Source: Ceratorhiza oryzae-sativae (taxonomy: Eukaryota > Basidiomycota > Agaricomycetes > Cantharellales > Ceratobasidiaceae). Taken from it: 64,000 nucleotides of DNA. Both the position numbers and the translations under genes were made by a program. Position 1 is the stretch's first letter. Each line of letters opens with the position of its first letter. Below, one piece after another: positions 33,398-44,934 of this stretch. The stretch is from the NCBI GenBank assembly GCA_030998015.1, contig JARWMV010000244.1, positions 310,001 through 374,000 of the forward strand. Reading direction: 5' to 3'. Under the pieces are notes generated by a model, which was not told where the DNA came from, did no database searches, and was given only the letters and a program-made list of their open reading frames with translations.

Positions 33398-35904
33398 TTA
33401 TAGTTCGGTACGCAAACCTGACCTTCTTCTAGAAGCTCCGGAGCCATAGAGCTCAGAGTCACTTGGGTACAATGCGTTGTCATTCTTGTGGTCCGTAAGG
33501 TTCTCGCGGCCTAGCAGGAAGCTGAGAGTTTTGTATGCCGCCCATGGTGCAAATGATGGCAACTCGTGGCCTATAACAAATTTTCAGCTGATGCGTCAAT
33601 GATGTTAACCTTTATCACCCACCTGATAGGTCGACTTCAACATATGTAAGCTCTGCATTGACGTAAGTTACTTTTGCGTCAGAGATCTCCTCTTTTGGAC
33701 GTACTGCGTTCTTGATGCATGGATCCAAGCACCCCAAAGCCTTCAATGATGAAGCTCTCAGGTTCTATTGGGGTCTGGAATCCCTGTTTTCCTCCCCCTG
33801 CTCTTCAATGTGAGTGATACGTTTTTAACAGAGGGAGCGAAATACGCACATGTCATATTCCTGTTTGGGTGTATTTGAATCCATTAGGGACAGCGAGCTC
33901 GAAATAAGACACGAAAAACATACTGAATAGCGATTCTGATACGATAATGTGTTAGTAGATTCCCGCGACAATTTTGAGGAGGTTAGGCTTACCTTGTTCC
34001 TTCAGCAATCAGGACGAAATCCTAAATAGGATATCTTAGGCTATTTTTCCAACAGCACAGAATCAAAACTTACAATGCCGCCATGCATAACTACGGTTCG
34101 TTCACTCTTTTCGATGACGTTGGGCATCACACTAAGCATGACAGGTATTGACTTGTCTGTGCCATTGACGAAAACCGCCTATATTATGGTGAGCAAACAA
34201 GAGTAAATATCTGCATGATTACACGTACCACTCCAGAGCACTCAGCCCAATTAATGTGAGGAGCATGTATAGCGTCTTGCACCTCAGTTCGGTTGAAATA
34301 TAAAGGGCTCTGATAATTCAGAAAGCTCCCTATCACACATATCAGTCAGGTTTCTTATATTAGTCTGCGGCATCTTACCAGGAAACCCTAGGACACTCTA
34401 TATGATACTATATCAGTCTGTGCTAACGCCACATACATGGTATATGCGTACCCAAAGCACTGGCCAAACGTCAAAGATCCTATAGATGTTGAATGCCGGG
34501 TTAACCCTGTATGGTAATTTTTGAACTCGTACACTTAGTGCCGAGATGAACAATCATAATTTCACATACATGCTAGCAGCCTCCGCTACCATATTCTGCA
34601 AGTCGCATTGCGGTTTTATGTTCGGGTAATCAGGGGTTCCGTTATACGATTGCGCGGGTAGAGGAAGTTTGCCATTTGGGGGATATGTAGCATACTTCTT
34701 ATAGTAATCAGTATACCCACATTCGTCACCATTTCGCTTGAGCTGAGCCATAAAGGTGGAATTGAGCCCAAGTACATGCTGCCATTTCTGCGCGAGAAGT
34801 CTTGAGTATATTTTCTGTCAGCTAGTCACTCGTCGTACCTGAGCAAATGTGAGGGCTGGAATTTGTGCAGTCACAACGTCATGCGAGACCGAGGGGTCGG
34901 TAATCCAGACGCCTTTTACATTGAGGTCCACGGCCTTTGGGTGAGTGTAAAGGTAATTGGCAATGTCTGCGTGTGATGATGATGAGTGAGTCGTTGCATT
35001 CAAAAGTAGGCGCCTACATGGTACGTAAACCCCAGCATACGACTCGCCCGATACATAGAAATTTTTTCCTTTGAGTTCCGAAAAGACCTCGAGGAACTGG
35101 ACGAGAAATCCAGCAATCTGCGCAGCAAGTTCGTCTTCGTTCCTGAATATCAATTCTCCTCAGTAAAAGGTAGTTGTGTTGGCTAGAGGCACCTTACGTG
35201 ATATTCGGCACACCTTGGGAGAATCCAGTGCCAACTGGCTGCTCGACCCAAAGCACATGTGACTGCAAAGCTCATAATCAACCCCTCAATCCATCTAAGG
35301 GTTCAGTGCGGGACTCACGAGGTTAGTCCAAGCCCACTGGTTCCTAATCGGTTTCGCAGTCCCAGTCGGCCACACAAACGGTCCGTTTTCTTGAAGTAGT
35401 CCCATGAGAGACGAACAGCCTGGACCACCTGTTTGCTATAAATTAGTACCTGAAGTTAAGATGTATGTAGCACCTACCATTGGTCCAAAACACAAGGTCA
35501 TCCGTGTGCTGTGTATTTGTTGTCGGCCAGAACCAGAAAAACAGCTTCCGAGTCTCGTTCACGTTACCCGAAATGGGCATTAGGCCTAATAATTGAGGAA
35601 GATAAGAAAAACACAATCTCAATAATAATGCAGCATCATAACCCACCTGCCCAGGATGGCCCAACATCAAAATTGACATCCGGTATTTTTGTTCCATCGA
35701 CTAGGTAATCCTTTGCCTTGGGGTTGGAGAACGAGATAGTAGGTTTCGTATCTCGGCGTTCGAGAGCCCTTTCGGTGATTGGAGCATGGTTATCCAGAAC
35801 CGCTCCTCGTCGAGGGTTGTCTAAGAATCGCGGAGCCCTAGCACTGAAATCAGCCAGTACGCAGCTCGCTGAAGCCAACGTAAATAAACAATCGAAAGCT
35901 TCAT
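33398..35904 (-). CDS. Secreted serine carboxypeptidase, peptidase family S10
   Basis: Removes C-terminal residues from peptides; secreted or vacuolar. The start at 35904 gives a signal peptide MKLSIVYL that runs into [20 protein letters not shown] after a one-base slip at 35880-35885. S10 landmarks: FFWFWPTTN, the oxyanion motif NGGPGCSS split by an intron, [16 protein letters not shown], nucleophile Ser in [16 protein letters not shown], Asp region [16 protein letters not shown], and His in [16 protein letters not shown]. At least nine introns, some only about 50 bp. The tail after the last core helix is basic and ends GLRTEL at 33398, so the exact end is less certain than the core. Confidence 0.88.
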
Positions 35905-38412
35905 CAGGTTATTGAGGGGGAGCGCGATCCGCATGGGTTCATGAAGACACCTTTTGAATGAGGTTTATGCCACCCTGGTGTGTATTCATCTCGCTTCGCG
36001 TGCCGGAGAAGGAGGCTGAGATGGCGGATAACAGGCACACATCTCCAGAACTTAGTATAAATAGCCAACGTCTCATGTCCTTTTGCCGATGTGATATCTC
36101 CACTTGAGGTCCCACATGCAACATGTTCAATCAGGTACTAAAAGCATCTTATCGCATCATAATCTGGAAGAGGTAATATTATGACTACTTATTTTAGAGA
36201 TCAGGCTGAAGGCTGAAGTATATCACATAAAATACCCTTGACAATGACGCCCTATGGATTAGTGTTCACCTTGTCGACATGAAAACGTTTGTAGCATACC
36301 TAGGGTCCAACCTGGGGCTGAATTACAGCAGCCGCTTGTATTTGGGACAGGGTGAAGATACTTCTATTTACGCGGGCATTAATGCAGCCGAATGTGTAGG
36401 GATGGCGCGTTGGGGGAGGGGGAGGGGCCTGGTGGGAAAGAGGAAACGACTGTAATGCGCACAAGGCGCGAGACGGTCTGTGTGCATCCCCGAATAGGGG
36501 CTTGGGGGCTCCGAGTCAGCGCCCCGACTCTACAAAATAGTCAAGGCCTTGCTTTCAGTTACTAGCATGCGCTGTGATCCCTCGAGCCTCGCTCCGTGTG
36601 TACATGTCTAGAGATCCTGATTTGGCCATGGTTCAATTGGCCTAGCCGGCATCCAGACTCCATGGCCAAGATGGGATCGTGATCAACTCCACACCACCCT
36701 GTCCGATTCTTGACTGTAAATGAGAGAATTAAAAGGGACCTACCTACGTGCCCTTAAAAAACGGGACATCACGAATATACCGAGGCACCTGCGCTAGACT
36801 AGTTTTTGTGGCGCTTCTTTCAAGTTTCGCCGGCTGAAGAATTCTGGTCGTAAATTGTATGGCCGACAGTTTGAATTTCTATCAATTTGTTTTGGACTCC
36901 AATCTCCGACATTTAGTCATATGGATGCTTGCTACAATGCGACAGTACCATAACTGGCTCGGGTTGGCGGTTCTGCTGTGGGCCTCTTACCTGTCCGGCT
37001 GTGTGTTCGAGTTCAAATCAGAAGGTAAATTAGAGCGAGTTCTGCCCTGCTATAATTTTCGCCGTTTCAAAGACAAGTCAACACGCAATCTGCCGAATGT
37101 GCTGATCGATTCAAGGGATACATCAGTTATGAGAAAATAACAGGGTAAAACGGTGTAAATCTGGCTGTTATTAGTATGGTCTTCCGGTATACGTTGGGAT
37201 CAAGGGTGGTTGATCTTATTGTGTGGACCCACAGACCACATTGTACAAACACTTGCATGGTTCAAAAGTGACTCGGTCTCAAGTTTCCTTCCATCCATCC
37301 ACGGCACAACCCATCCACGTGCTGCACAAAGGCTTCAGAAGGCGGAAGAGTCCAACGACCAGTTTGCCCTCCGATTCGGAGAATTAGTGATAAGATCGTA
37401 CAACATACCCTGGGTTTACTGGTTGCTAGCTACACGCTTTGATGACAATTTACGCGTTCGATTGCCGAAACACCGGGGTGAGCGACGCTCGGTAATTTTG
37501 ACCGTTCAGCAAAACTCGTCCACGTTGGGTAAATTGCGGTTTTTTCGACGAGGTACGGGGCCGTACGGATATAGGTTCAGGCGGTTGTAGATCGTCAATG
37601 GTACGATAGCTTGCATACATTGGAGATCAGATTCGACAATATCAAGGCTGAGTATTACAATCACCAGCTGATAGGTGCATGCCTGAAGTGGAGTAGGTGA
37701 TTCAAGGGTTGGTGCGCGCATACAGCCCATGCATCAAAGAACCATTGGGCAAACGACAATAGCCTGGGCTTCACAAGAGGCTGAGGGAGAGAACCTTTGT
37801 TCTCATAACGGGCTGTACGGCTCATTGCGGGACTAGAGGCAACGAGCGCGCCGGATGGAGGCTGTGGCTGGAGCCGGCTTCTGTTCGATCATAATGAATT
37901 ACGCTCGGTAGAGATATGCAGAACCCAAGAAAAGCAAAATCGACTTTAGCCAGAAGTAGGTATCCCCCGGGGTTCACCGCACGTGGGGGGCCGTAGCAGC
38001 GAGCGTTGACGCCAAGAGACCACGCCCACATATTCCGAGCTATGCAAGACCGGCGGTAGCAACGGCTGGAACTAGCCAGTCTTTGTCAGCGGGCATAGCC
38101 TGGGGTGATGGGCGAACACAAAAGGCAGTCAACCTCGACGTCGCTGCGGACGACCCCCAGGCAGAAGACCGCACCGACTTCTGTTCACATAGCAACAACT
38201 TGCATTTGCCAAAAGTTCAGGGGGGAATCCATCCTGAGTCCCGTGCTTCGTTAGGATCCTCGCGTAAATACTACGAACAGCCGGGCTCTCTCTCTTGACC
38301 ACGACCTTGTCCTTCTTTACTCGAGTTCCCTCGCGCCGGCCGCACAACAGTCCTTTCCAAGTCTTTCCTGTCTGTCCGATTTTCACAGTCTTTCTTGAAA
38401 AAAATTCGAAAC
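35905..38412. other. Intergenic, 2.5 kb, with a G-rich tract
   Basis: No gene I can support. Plus-strand frames at 36859-37140 and 37210-37590 lack domains and a convincing splice plan. A G-rich run at about 36411-36437 has four close G tracts and could form a quadruplex. The last about 120 bp before 38413 are pyrimidine-rich (CTCTCTCTTG ... CCTTGTCC), as expected of a fungal promoter. Confidence 0.4.
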
Positions 38413-39694
38413 ATGTACTCTCAAACTCTCGCCGCACCCATTCTTCGTATCTCTTCGCCGCTGTCGCCTCTGTCGGTCCCGTCGATCTGCATCTCGCCCG
38501 CAGCAGATGCTGTCGCCCATCCCGAGACGCCCATGCTCGAGCCCAGCTCGCCCGAGGCCTCCAGCCCGCGTTCGGCGCACTTGTTGCCCCCGCCCGTCGT
38601 CTCCCCGCTCCGACGCACGCTCGCGCCCTCGCCCAAGGTCGCAGACAAACAGGGACTCGACCAGTCCACGTTTGAACTTCTGCTCATGGCCAACCGAGAA
38701 CGGGCCGCCAAGCGATCCGTGAGCGCGGCCGACCGGCTCCGGCGTGAGGTCGTCGTCAAGGCCCACAATTGCAAGCAATGTCAGCATTCTTTGTTCCGTT
38801 TTCTTTGATTTTTCTGGGCTAATCAGCAACCGCCCCCGCAGTCGAACGCCGCGCGCTCTTCCTCTCCAAGATCCGTGCCCCGCCTTCGCCCACATGCGCA
38901 GACATCGCCGTCACCCCACCCGAGTCGCCCGCCGTCTTCCATTTCACGCTCCCCAGCCCTGGTCTTGCGTCCCCGCTCGAGTTGTTCGAGACCGTCAAGT
39001 CGCGCGAGAGCTGGATCGAGCATGTCGACTATAGCAACAACTCGACCAAGCGTCTCCCAGGTCGTCTGCCCTCGCTCGACCAGATTACCGCCCGGCTGCG
39101 TCGCCCAGACGAGAGGCAGGACGAGGTCAAGCCGCGCGCGTCTCGCTTGCCAGACACCATCCGCGCCTCGACTCGTGCAAGGTCAAACTCGCCACCGACC
39201 CCGACCCCGGTCGTGATGGTCACCCCGCCCCCGGCGATCGCCTTGCCCAAGCCTGTTGTCGCTGTCGCCCCGGCCCCAATCCCGACCCCGGCACCCAAGC
39301 CCAAATCCGTCCTGGTGCCCCAATCCATTCCTGCACTCAGGATCAACCAGACTCCAGGAACCGTCGGGGCTGGACCGGAGCTCGCGCCTGTCGGTGTCAT
39401 GTCCTGGCGCGACCGTGCGGCGCCTACACCCCGCGCCACGACCAGACGACCTCGCCGCGCAAGGAACCGTGGCGCGAGTCCGAATCATGGCGCAAAGAGC
39501 CCCCGGTCCCCGAGAGCCGGCGCAGCGCTCTGTTGCGCATCGAACGCACCGCAGCCGAGTCGCTCAAACTGACCGAATCCGAACGGCGCGTTGTCCAGGG
39601 ACGAAACATGGTTGACAAGCTCAGGCGGCGGATCAGCGCGCCTGCCGAGATGCAAGGCACAATGCGTCGTGGTGTACCCGTGGGTGGATTCTAA
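38413..39694 (+). CDS. Proline/serine-rich orphan protein, one frameshift
   Basis: Not recognised. Start MYSQTLAAPILRISSPLSPL. One intron (about 38778-38827) is supported by phase and joins AHNCKQ to STAPAVERRALFLSKIRAPP. Between low-complexity Pro/Ala/Val repeats are helical blocks rich in Arg/Glu (STFELLLMANRERAAKRS; ESRRSALLRIERTAAES), and the C-terminus DKLRRRISAPAEMQG ... GGF ends at 39694. The frame slips at 39421-39424 (RDRAAP to YTPRHDQTTSPRK), cured by one extra C. Codon use is strongly GC-rich at third positions, suggesting good expression. A regulatory or scaffold role would be a guess. Confidence 0.6.
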
Positions 39695-41395
39695 GATTGG
39701 CCCACAGTACCGCCTTTGTACCTTTGTTAGAGTATTTCGATTTTTTTTTCTACCTGTCCTAAATGCCAACATCCAAACCCCCCCTCTGACTGTGTTATTG
39801 CTGTTGTAATCGGATAGATTCGGATAGGATTGTACACCGGACTACGAGATGGACTCCCGTCTTTTCGCACTCTCTTTTAGCTTTCTTTGCACATACTTTT
39901 ATTCTCTAGCTTTGGGTATACTTCTGTGAAGATGCTCCTTTCATACGTTACATAATGCCAATCAGGATGAGCAGCTTGACGGCAGACGTTGAGCGTCTTG
40001 TCGCCTTGCTATTTTTGCTTTGAAGAATTGAGATCTCCAGTTTGAAACGTGGGGAATTTGAATCGGATGGGCGTCTTGGGTGATGGTGATCTTGGACTCG
40101 TCCGACCCTGAGCCACCTGGGGATTTGCAACGTCTTGGCAGCTCGCGTGCTTCCAAAAGAGTTACACAAAGAATGGCCGATGGAGTGATACCGCAGCCGC
40201 CGAGTATTCCACGTGACACTACCGGCAAGCGCCGTTTCATTTGGGGCGGATCCAAGACCGCGTAAAGTCCGACCGAGTTTGCAAAACCTCCCCCCCCCAC
40301 CCGAGTCTCAGGTCGAATATATAGGGGCTACCTTACCCTCGTACATCTCGTTCTCCAAGGCATCGCTTCGAGTGTATAAATGGGTAGGCCCCCGATTCCG
40401 GATAAACGTGGGAGGTCTCTAAGCCCTGGACCATGTGAATTCGGCACGTGTTTGGGTTGCCTTGTTACAGCCGGACTTGTGTAGCCAACGGGTAATCGGA
40501 TTCTCCAAGGTCGGCGAACATGGTCGTTCATGCTTGATCGGCGCTGGTATTCTGACACTTTGTGGATCGACTTTGTAGACTGTGGTTGACGATGTGGGAA
40601 TGTTCGTTCCTTGGGCTGTCTGATGCGAGAATGCGTGAAATACAATCTGAGGGTGTTGAACCGGGATTTGATGAGGTTTTCAATTTGTACCTAGGAATGA
40701 CCTTGTCAAACGGCTGCCGTTCACGATAGAATTCGACCGCTAAAGTCTGTGTCTGGTGACATGAGGGCTATTTTTGCATCCTGAAAGATGAAATGGATGA
40801 AATCAGATGCAACCATGAAGAAAAAGCAAGACCACTGAGTAACTGGGTCGTTAATAGTATTATTGAACGAAAAAAAATAATCCGGTTTGCTCGTCGGAAT
40901 CCACCGAGATAGACATTTCATCCATCCAAAACGCTTTTGACCTCTTCCGTCAGATCTGCACCAAACAGGACATTCAAGCGCTCCTGCTGTGACCATAGCA
41001 TTTAAGATTCCGCTGGCGCGTAGAAAAAAATATCCAAATCACCGTGATACCCTTTCGCTATTAGATGTAGTCAGATAATTTCGTGTTGTATCATCCTTGG
41101 CTGTGAAGAACAGAGCCGGGAAATCAACTCGCGCTTGAGACCTCGGTCAATAATACAGTCAAGAACCGCTAAATTGGGCATCTCGAGTGCAGCTTCAAGA
41201 ACATTGGAGTGGGTGTGGATTGGAGACTTGGGCTTATTCGTGGTTTAGAAGAGTTTATGGTAGTACACAGGCAAGAGAGCCTCGGATCGCGTCTATGACT
41301 TCTCAGTTGTCGCCGAGCCAGGTACACATTCATAGACGGCTGGTCACACCCGCCCAGTAGAGGTTGATCGGGAGTCACTGGCCTATCGCCGTAGG
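39695..41395. other. Intergenic, 1.7 kb
   Basis: No convincing gene. A minus-strand frame near 40721-40996 includes a protein-like stretch (QQERLNVLFGADLTEEVKSV read from about 40985) but stops soon after. It may be a remnant. A C-run sits at 40290-40299. Confidence 0.35.
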
Positions 41396-41640
41396 GTCAT
41401 GATCAGTGATATGTCATCTGATGTAGGCCAGTCAGGTTGCCATTAAAGTCCTTCCGACTAAAGACGTTGACATAACTTGGATAGCGCTCAGTAATATAGT
41501 TATTAAATGACGCTTTGGTAGAGCCCGTGGGTCCTAGCTACTCAAATTAAGAGGGTTGTGGAGCCAGTGTGTTCATTCAGCATCCGTGTTCTCCTATTTG
41601 GCAAGGTGATTTAGCCCGCCTCCGTCTTATGATATAGTTT
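41396..41640 (+). repeat. Diverged direct repeat, left copy
   Basis: About 245 bp resembling 43915-44175 in the same orientation, at perhaps 65-70 percent by eye. Shared islands include GGTTGCCAT, TAGCGCTCAGTA, TGTTCATTCAGC and GAGCCAGT. It carries no coding sequence. Possibly an old short transposon or segmental duplication. Confidence 0.65.
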
Positions 41641-41806
41641 AGTTGTTGGATCCTGCCCATCGCCCTCTCCCATCCAAGTATGCAGTAAACTTGCAACAAG
41701 ACGTCTGATGAATGATCCGTAGTTTTGTTGAGGTGTCACCGATTGGACAATTCTGGTTTGTGTCATGAATCCATTTGTATGTGATTCGGCACATGCATGT
41801 ATATAT

Positions 41807-42211
41807 TCATTCGACGGAGAACATCCCATTCCAGATTTCCACCTCTTTGCGCGTAAAGGTCGTCGCCTTCAGCCAGTCAAAATCGCGACGGTTAAGCAAA
41901 TCATATCTTACCCTTCGGGCGCGTTTGGCTTCCCTAGTCGCCGTGGTCCCACACAGGAGTCGATGCGACAGGGGGAAAATAACGGCACGGTAGGCGCGCA
42001 TATATGACGACAAATACTGATACTGTGCAAGCGGTAGGATGGCAAGATTAAAGAGGTCCGACTTGCCACCGTCCGAACCGGAGGGGTGGGAGACCCGGGG
42101 CGCCGAGACGCGAGCGAACTCGCGGGTCGGGTGGCCACCGGATGACGGCAGCTGGTAGTCAGGGATGGTGGGCGAGCGTACCATTGAACCTCTTAAACGT
42201 GGACTCGTCAT
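41807..42211 (-). CDS. Possible small protein of 134 residues
   Basis: An uninterrupted minus-strand frame starting MTSPRLRGSMVRSPTIPDY with a stretch YQYLSSYMRAYRAVIFPLSH and ending EIWNGMFSVE. It is CpG-rich and GC-rich like nearby genes and unlike the repeats. I recognise no family and see no further support, so it may be chance. Confidence 0.25.
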   Translation of the reverse strand: MTSPRLRGSMVRSPTIPDYQLPSSGGHPTREFARVSAPRVSHPSGSDGGKSDLFNLAILPLAQYQYLSSYMRAYRAVIFPLSHRLLCGTTATREAKRARRVRYDLLNRRDFDWLKATTFTRKEVEIWNGMFSVE

Positions 42212-42850
42212 CTTGGTGTAACCTCGGGCACACTGGACGGCCTAAGGGTGCCTTGATCGAGACGACGGTATGGCGCGCGGGGGAAAACAGATGAGCCCGG
42301 ATGGGCGAAGCGCGGCTCGGCGAGCGAGAAGGCGAGGAGAGAAAGGTGGGTGATGGTGCTTAAAAGGGCGCGGGATGCGCCAAGCGGTTTCCCGCGGGCC
42401 CTGCGGCCAAGACTGGGCTGTGTGCCTCGGCAAGCTGTGGCAAGCAGCCCCTATCTCGTGAGGTGATTCATGAGTGTATGGGTGCATTGCGATAAGATGT
42501 GGCGGAATATTTGAACAGGTGCATGCTGATGCATGAATCAGTGAGTGGCGTGAACCTTGTCTCCACAGAATAGTGATGCGGAATAAACCAGCCGATCAAT
42601 CACTTGCCATATGAGATTTACGTGAACCAGACAGAGTGGGTCGAAAGGTAACGGCACCATTATGGGAATTTTCCGATTGATACTCAAAATACTCAGGAGT
42701 CCGGGCAAGAATCGGGCAGGGTCGTATACGGGCAACTCAATTGGTGTTCTTTCATCTTTTTCTCAGGGCGAGGTACCTACGAATGCCTTATAATGTGAGC
42801 CATGCGCGGCCGATGTCTATCTCACATTCGTATCCTTTTCGTCTTTTAAA
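42212..42850. other. Intergenic, promoter of the DUF3237-like gene
   Basis: A GC-rich part (42240-42430) is followed by AT-richer DNA and a pyrimidine-rich stretch (TTCTTTCATCTTTTTCTC near 42749) upstream of the ATG at 42851. No gene seen. Confidence 0.4.
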
Positions 42851-43507
42851 ATGCGTGGTTTCGGTGTGTCCTTGATCGCTTTGATCTCTGTTTCACTTTC
42901 GTGTGTGGTTAGCAAATCTCTACCAAGCTATCACCATCTCTTCTCGTTTTCTCTCAATTTGACGGAAAACCACACAATTGAAGGGCCAGTAGGTACTCGG
43001 TTTGCCCTAGGAGCTGTTAGGTAAGCTATTCATTTCAACTCTAGATCATCAGGACAGTGATATGTACTCTTGGACAGCGGAGAGATGACCTCCCCGAAGG
43101 GAAAAATCATCGCGAAAGCCGTGGCGGGAGTTGGTGGCGAAACGGGGTTTCTTGATAAGAACGGAAGCTTTCAGATTCGGGCGAGAACCATTTGGCAATT
43201 CGTCGATGACCAGAAATACGTATATCTGGAGGGTCTCGGCATAGGGCCACTGTCAGGTAATCCTCTTGGTGTCGAGTAAGTTTTACTACCTGTGTCGTGA
43301 CTAGTCTGAAACAGGATTCTGGTATTTCTAGCCGTATAGAGACCGACTCCCCCTCGAGGCTGGCTTGGAATGGCTACTTTGTAGTTTCCAATGTCACTCT
43401 GGCGAGTCCGACTCTCTTGCTAGGTGACGCTTTCAGGGTGCGTAACAAACGGGCACAAAATTTTGGTTTTGAGATTAACTATCCTACAGTTCGAAAATGG
43501 CGCATAG
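42851..43507 (+). CDS. Small secreted protein with DUF3237-like fold
   Basis: Four exons (42851-43020, 43078-43275, 43332-43437, 43490-43507) total 492 nt, giving 163 residues with all phases exact. The signal peptide MRGFGVSLIALISVSLSCVV is followed by a domain resembling DUF3237/UPF0311: FSLNLTENHTIEGPVGTRF, SGEMTSPKGKIIAKAVAG, TIWQFVDDQKYVYLEGLGIG and RIETDSPSRLAWNGYFVV. DUF3237 proteins are small beta-barrels of unknown role. The last exon codes only FENGA. No frame error is seen. It lies between the two direct repeat copies at 41.4 and 43.9 kb. A secreted role in plant interaction is possible but not shown. Confidence 0.78.
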
Positions 43508-43914
43508 AGCTGAGAAAGCGAGGGTTCCTCCCTTTTTTGGTGTAAGGCTGATATGCTCCGAATAAACATACCTTTCTCTGCCGGATTTAGTGACCCTGTT
43601 GCTGACAGCGACACCAAGCTGCGAAGGAATATCGCTGCATTGCCTTACTATAACAAGCTCGTCAGACGCCCCTCAATTAGTTAACAATGTGGTAGCAGCA
43701 TGTGAATCACTCATGCGGCTCCGTACTTAGTTTTAATTTTCGATGAAACATCGTTTACTCAGAGCTTCCCCCCCCCCTCGGATAATTATTCTTTACTCAC
43801 ATAAAGGCCAAGTAGCAGTACTTAGTGCGCCAAGGAACCCCATATATTGCTAGAGACGTTATCATCTTGATGAAGAATCGAATATCTTGTTGGTGGAGTC
43901 AAGCAGCGTTTCGG
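43508..43914. other. Intergenic
   Basis: About 400 bp with no gene. A C-run lies at 43769-43776. Nothing else seen. Confidence 0.4.
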
Positions 43915-44175
43915 CGCATGATAGTGTCTTGGCGCGTGGCCAATGACTGTATAAGCGGGTCGGGTTGCCATCTAAGTTCTCCTGATTAGAGACGGCACAC
44001 CAACTTAGGTAGCGCTCAGTAGTCTAGTAATTGAACAATGTTTTGGTATAACCTACCAGGAGTCTAGTTGTCTTACGTAAAAGTGCTGAAGAGCCAGTAT
44101 GTTCATTCAGCGTCCTTGTGTCGCCACTCGGCGAAGTGGCTGAGCCCGCCCCTCTCATATGACACAGTCTACTCG
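43915..44175 (+). repeat. Diverged direct repeat, right copy
   Basis: Second copy of the sequence at 41396-41640, same orientation. Shared islands: GGTTGCCAT, TAGCGCTCAGTA, TGTTCATTCAGC. The two copies flank the DUF3237-like gene. Confidence 0.65.
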
Positions 44176-44616
44176 CTCCCATCTTACAAACTGATTAATA
44201 AGTATACGCATGGGCCACAGTCTGATGAGATGAAAGATTTGAGCAGGGTTATGCTGACCCATCAATGAGTGACTCAGCCAAAACCCAAATATCTTGCTCA
44301 CAGATAGTAACACCACAGGGTCTGATGATGCTTTTGCACACTTACTGGGTGTCTTCTTGTAAGTGATTTAGCCAAGCAATGGCCAAATGTTAAAGTCTGG
44401 ACCATGTTGGGTGCAGATTCTATGCCCTGAAAAATATGAGTCATCAGTTGGATGTGATCTAGACTGCTCAGAGGGGATTGTAAATCACTGTTGGATTGGG
44501 CTAGACTTGCCAATCTAGGATTGCCCCCCACCCCCCATTGTAAACACTTTGGCATCAAGGCTAAACACCTTAAATCAATCTTTTGAGGTTGTATGCCTGC
44601 TTCTACATAGAGCATG
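44176..44616. other. CpG-poor flank of the retrotransposon
   Basis: CpG disappears almost completely from about 44210 onward. A minus-strand 105-codon frame (44298-44615) has no domain. Probably older repeat debris. Confidence 0.35.
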
Positions 44617-44621
44617 TAATG

Positions 44622-44913
44622 TGTTGAACGAACCTGTGCTCACGTAGATATTATATTGATATTGTTCCTATCTCACTCTGTCTGTTGTCTGATATTCCTG
44701 TGTGAACTCCATATGTAGATACATTAGTTGGATACACCCATGTATTCTCCTTTGTATTCTCTGTTGTCTGGTATATAACTGAATGAACTTGTCACTTCAA
44801 ATCATCAGCAACATTTACCCCCATTTACATGTGTGCTTCATTCACTGAGTTCAATTGCTTTAATCACTGTGCTAAGTACAATCAAAGCGTATCCTACTTG
44901 GTTAGCTTCAATA
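44622..44913 (+). repeat. Copia 5' LTR
   Basis: 292 bp, the same length as the 3' LTR, with about 13 differences. Contains TATATAAC near 44770 as a possible promoter element. Confidence 0.95.
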
Positions 44914-44927
44914 GGTTATGAGCCCTG
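44914..44927 (+). promoter_or_regulatory. Primer binding site, half-tRNA initiator Met type
   Basis: GGTTATGAGCCCTG directly after the 5' LTR is the complement of CAGGGCTCATAACC, the anticodon stem-loop of fungal initiator tRNA-Met. This is the copia-style internal priming by a cleaved tRNA half rather than by the 3' CCA end. Confidence 0.75.
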
Positions 44928-44934
44928 AGCTTTA

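Noticed and set aside
36859..37590. Possible gene from two plus-strand frames of 93 and 126 codons
   Set aside because: No family, no convincing splice sites joining them, and composition is unlike the neighbouring genes.
41807..42490. A confident gene in the GC-rich block
   Set aside because: One open 134-codon frame exists but without family or splice support; kept only as a low-confidence entry.
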